Positions 5,180-6,504 of a stretch of DNA of 6,504 nucleotides are shown here, piece by piece. The position numbers and the translations under genes were made by a program. A model generated the notes under the pieces. That model saw only the letters and a program-made list of their open reading frames with translations, had not been told where the DNA came from and ran no database searches. Each line of letters opens with the position of its first letter. Positions within the stretch are counted from its first letter, which is position 1. Source of the DNA: Chloroflexota bacterium (GTDB taxonomy: Bacteria; Chloroflexota; FW602-bin22; JAMCYS01); NCBI GenBank assembly GCA_021847625.1, contig JAJZQK010000201.1, positions 1 to 6,504 of the forward strand, in the 5' to 3' direction.

Positions 5180-6175
5180 ATGGCAGGCAACAGACGAGAA
5201 CGTATCGACGCGGCAGCTGACGAGTGCCAGATAGACCTCGCGCACCTCTCGGGCCACCGCCGCAAGCTGCCGGATATCACCAAGCAGATCGCCGCTAGTT
5301 GCCACGAGGGTAGCAACTTCGACCACATCGGCGCGGAGATGATCCCCTCCTGGACCGTCGTGATCGAGCTCGTCGACCTGCTGCGCGACATCCTCTTCCC
5401 GGGCTATTTCGGGGACCAGCTGATAGACGAGTCCGACCTGGAGTACCACCTTGGTGCGGAGGTCAGCGCGGCCTTCGACAACCTCGCGGGCCAGATTGCC
5501 CGTTCCATCCGCCACGACTGCATGCGCTATCGCCAGGTGTGCAGCCAGTGCATCGAGCGCGGACAGGAAGAGGCGATAACCTTCCTCTCTAAATTGCCGG
5601 CCCTGCGGGCCACCCTCGCCACCGACGTGCGGGCGGCCTACGCGGGCGACCCCGCGGCCAAGACCTACGACGAGATAGTCTTTGCCTATCCCGGCCTCTT
5701 TGCCATAATGGTCTACCGCGTGGCCCACGAGCTGTGGGTGCAGGGGATCCCCCTGCTACCGCGCATGATGACTGAGTACGCGCACAGCAAGACGGGCATC
5801 GACATCCATCCCGGCGCCACGATCGGCGAGAGCTTCTTCATCGACCACGGCACGGGGGTGGTGATCGGCGAGACCTCGGAAGTGGGCAAGCGGGTGCGCA
5901 TCTATCAGGGCGTCACCATCGGCGCCCGGTCAGTGCCGCGCACGGCCTCCGGCGACCTGGTGCGCGACACCAAGCGCCATCCCACGATCGAGGACGACGT
6001 CACCATCTACGCCAACGCCACGCTCCTGGGCGGTGACACGGTGATCGGCGCCCGCTCAATCATCGGCGGTAGCGTGTGGTTGACGGAATCGGTGCCGGCT
6101 GACACGGTCGTCGTGCTGGACCCGCCGCCGCTCGTCTTCCGTTCGGTGGCGCGCCCCCTACGCGACCTGGCGTAG
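5180..6175 (+). CDS. cysE: Serine O-acetyltransferase (EpsC/long CysE type)
   Basis: This enzyme transfers acetyl from acetyl-CoA to L-serine, giving O-acetylserine, the substrate of cysteine synthase, in the cytoplasm. The 331-residue protein has a long, mostly helical N-terminal region (about 1-205) ending in the family segment DP (157-158), YPG (170-172), YR.AHEL (His183) and EYAH (His202). The left-handed beta-helix of hexapeptide repeats begins at [11 protein letters not shown] (Asp208, His210) and runs to about 310. The catalytic pair is Asp222-His223 ([13 protein letters not shown]), equivalent to the H of LDHATG in E. coli CysE; His267 (KRHPTI) is the second active-site histidine. It is longer than E. 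coli CysE (273 residues) and ends in [10 protein letters not shown], not the GVPARIV of short forms, fitting the longer EpsC-like group. Feedback control by cysteine is usual in the family but cannot be judged here. No cysK is in the window. The ATG has GGGAGA five bases upstream. Confidence 0.93.
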   Translation: MAGNRRERIDAAADECQIDLAHLSGHRRKLPDITKQIAASCHEGSNFDHIGAEMIPSWTVVIELVDLLRDILFPGYFGDQLIDESDLEYHLGAEVSAAFDNLAGQIARSIRHDCMRYRQVCSQCIERGQEEAITFLSKLPALRATLATDVRAAYAGDPAAKTYDEIVFAYPGLFAIMVYRVAHELWVQGIPLLPRMMTEYAHSKTGIDIHPGATIGESFFIDHGTGVVIGETSEVGKRVRIYQGVTIGARSVPRTASGDLVRDTKRHPTIEDDVTIYANATLLGGDTVIGARSIIGGSVWLTESVPADTVVVLDPPPLVFRSVARPLRDLA

Positions 6176-6215
6176 TGTGCGCTCCTCCTGACAATAGAAT
6201 CGGATTTTCACTTCG

Positions 6216-6260
6216 GGCCGTCGCGCCGAGGCAAGAATCGGGCGCGGCGGCCTTTCTCTT
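6216..6260 (+). terminator. Intrinsic terminator after the serine acetyltransferase gene
   Basis: GGCCGTCGCGCC (6216-6227) pairs over 12 bp with GGCGCGGCGGCC (6241-6252), with a single T-G wobble, around a 13-base loop. The tail TTTCTCTT (6253-6260) follows directly. It begins 40 bases after the stop at 6175 and is the most convincing terminator in the window. Confidence 0.8.
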
Positions 6261-6504
6261 GCCCCCGTTGACGACCGCCCCATCCGGGTAGCTGCTTCGT
6301 GTCCAAAGCAACCGTCCCCATTCGCCTGGTATACGGATACTTTCCCCGAGCAACTGCACCGCCGTGGGGTAGTGTATCGAGTACTGCAGAAATGGCCTTT
6401 GGCGGCCGAGGTTCGCCGAAGCCGTATGCCACCTGGCGGCTTGTCTGCAGGCCTTATCGGGGATCTTGCCCCACAATATGACTTGCTGGGCGCCGTTTCT
6501 TGGC
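6261..6504. other. Non-coding tail, no gene recognised
   Basis: Neither strand shows a family I recognise. The short plus-strand frame from the GTG at 6299 and the minus-strand frame that runs back into the serine acetyltransferase gene have no recognisable motif or ribosome-binding site. A hairpin is visible at 6394-6423: GGCCTTTGGCG pairs with CGCCGAAGCC with one bulged base and one wobble. AACCGTCCCCA at 6310-6320 recalls a dispersed repeat end seen in many genomes, but is too short to classify. The composition is less GC-rich than the genes, as expected for an intergenic stretch. Confidence 0.5.

Noticed and set aside
6060..6476. Minus-strand open frame of 138 codons at the right end
   Set aside because: It overlaps the 3' end of the serine acetyltransferase gene and its terminator, has no recognisable motif, and no clear ribosome-binding site was found.
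1..6504. CRISPR array, tRNA, rRNA or transposase gene
   Set aside because: No regularly spaced direct repeats, no tRNA cloverleaf, no rRNA-like sequence and no transposase motif were found on either strand by reading.

Overview
This is a GC-rich (about two thirds G+C by eye) bacterial chromosomal window. It holds five genes, all on the + strand and all ending in TAG, separated by gaps that each contain at least one strong hairpin. No transposase, integrase, phage gene, CRISPR array, rRNA or tRNA was recognised. The host cannot be named. The long EpsC-type serine acetyltransferase, the COG3379-type phosphohydrolases and the many small intergenic palindromes would suit a high-GC environmental lineage such as Chloroflexota, Armatimonadota or Planctomycetota, but that is a weak inference.

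Layout. Positions 1-663 are the 3' end of an alkaline-phosphatase-superfamily gene cut by the window edge. Positions 826-2751 carry a complete tandem paralogue that keeps all seven expected catalytic and metal-binding residues. Positions 2833-3726 encode a short acetamidase/formamidase-family protein. Positions 3910-4803 encode a 3-hydroxyisobutyrate-dehydrogenase-family NAD(P)-dependent reductase with an unusual Gly-Arg substrate loop. Positions 5180-6175 encode a serine O-acetyltransferase, the first step of cysteine synthesis. It has its own plausible sigma70-type promoter and is followed by a convincing intrinsic terminator. The last 250 bases show no gene.

How the genes work together. 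The two phosphohydrolases are clearly related by duplication. The amidase and the reductase look catabolic and could sit in one transcription unit with them, but no shared pathway is evident from sequence. The serine acetyltransferase is separated by 376 bases and looks independently transcribed.

The most interesting signal is in the gaps. Three copies of one hairpin family share a GTAG-like foot (GTAG in two copies, GCAG in one), a GGC-starting stem and a CTYGT loop. They lie at 699-726 and as an inverted pair at 4872-4957, and the stems differ by compensatory changes. This is the architecture of REP/REPIN elements, which are mobilised by RAYT transposases. Further separate palindromes occur at 2778-2816, 3764-3830, 3865-3896 and 4816-4838. 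No new enzyme system is evident; the coding content is otherwise ordinary.
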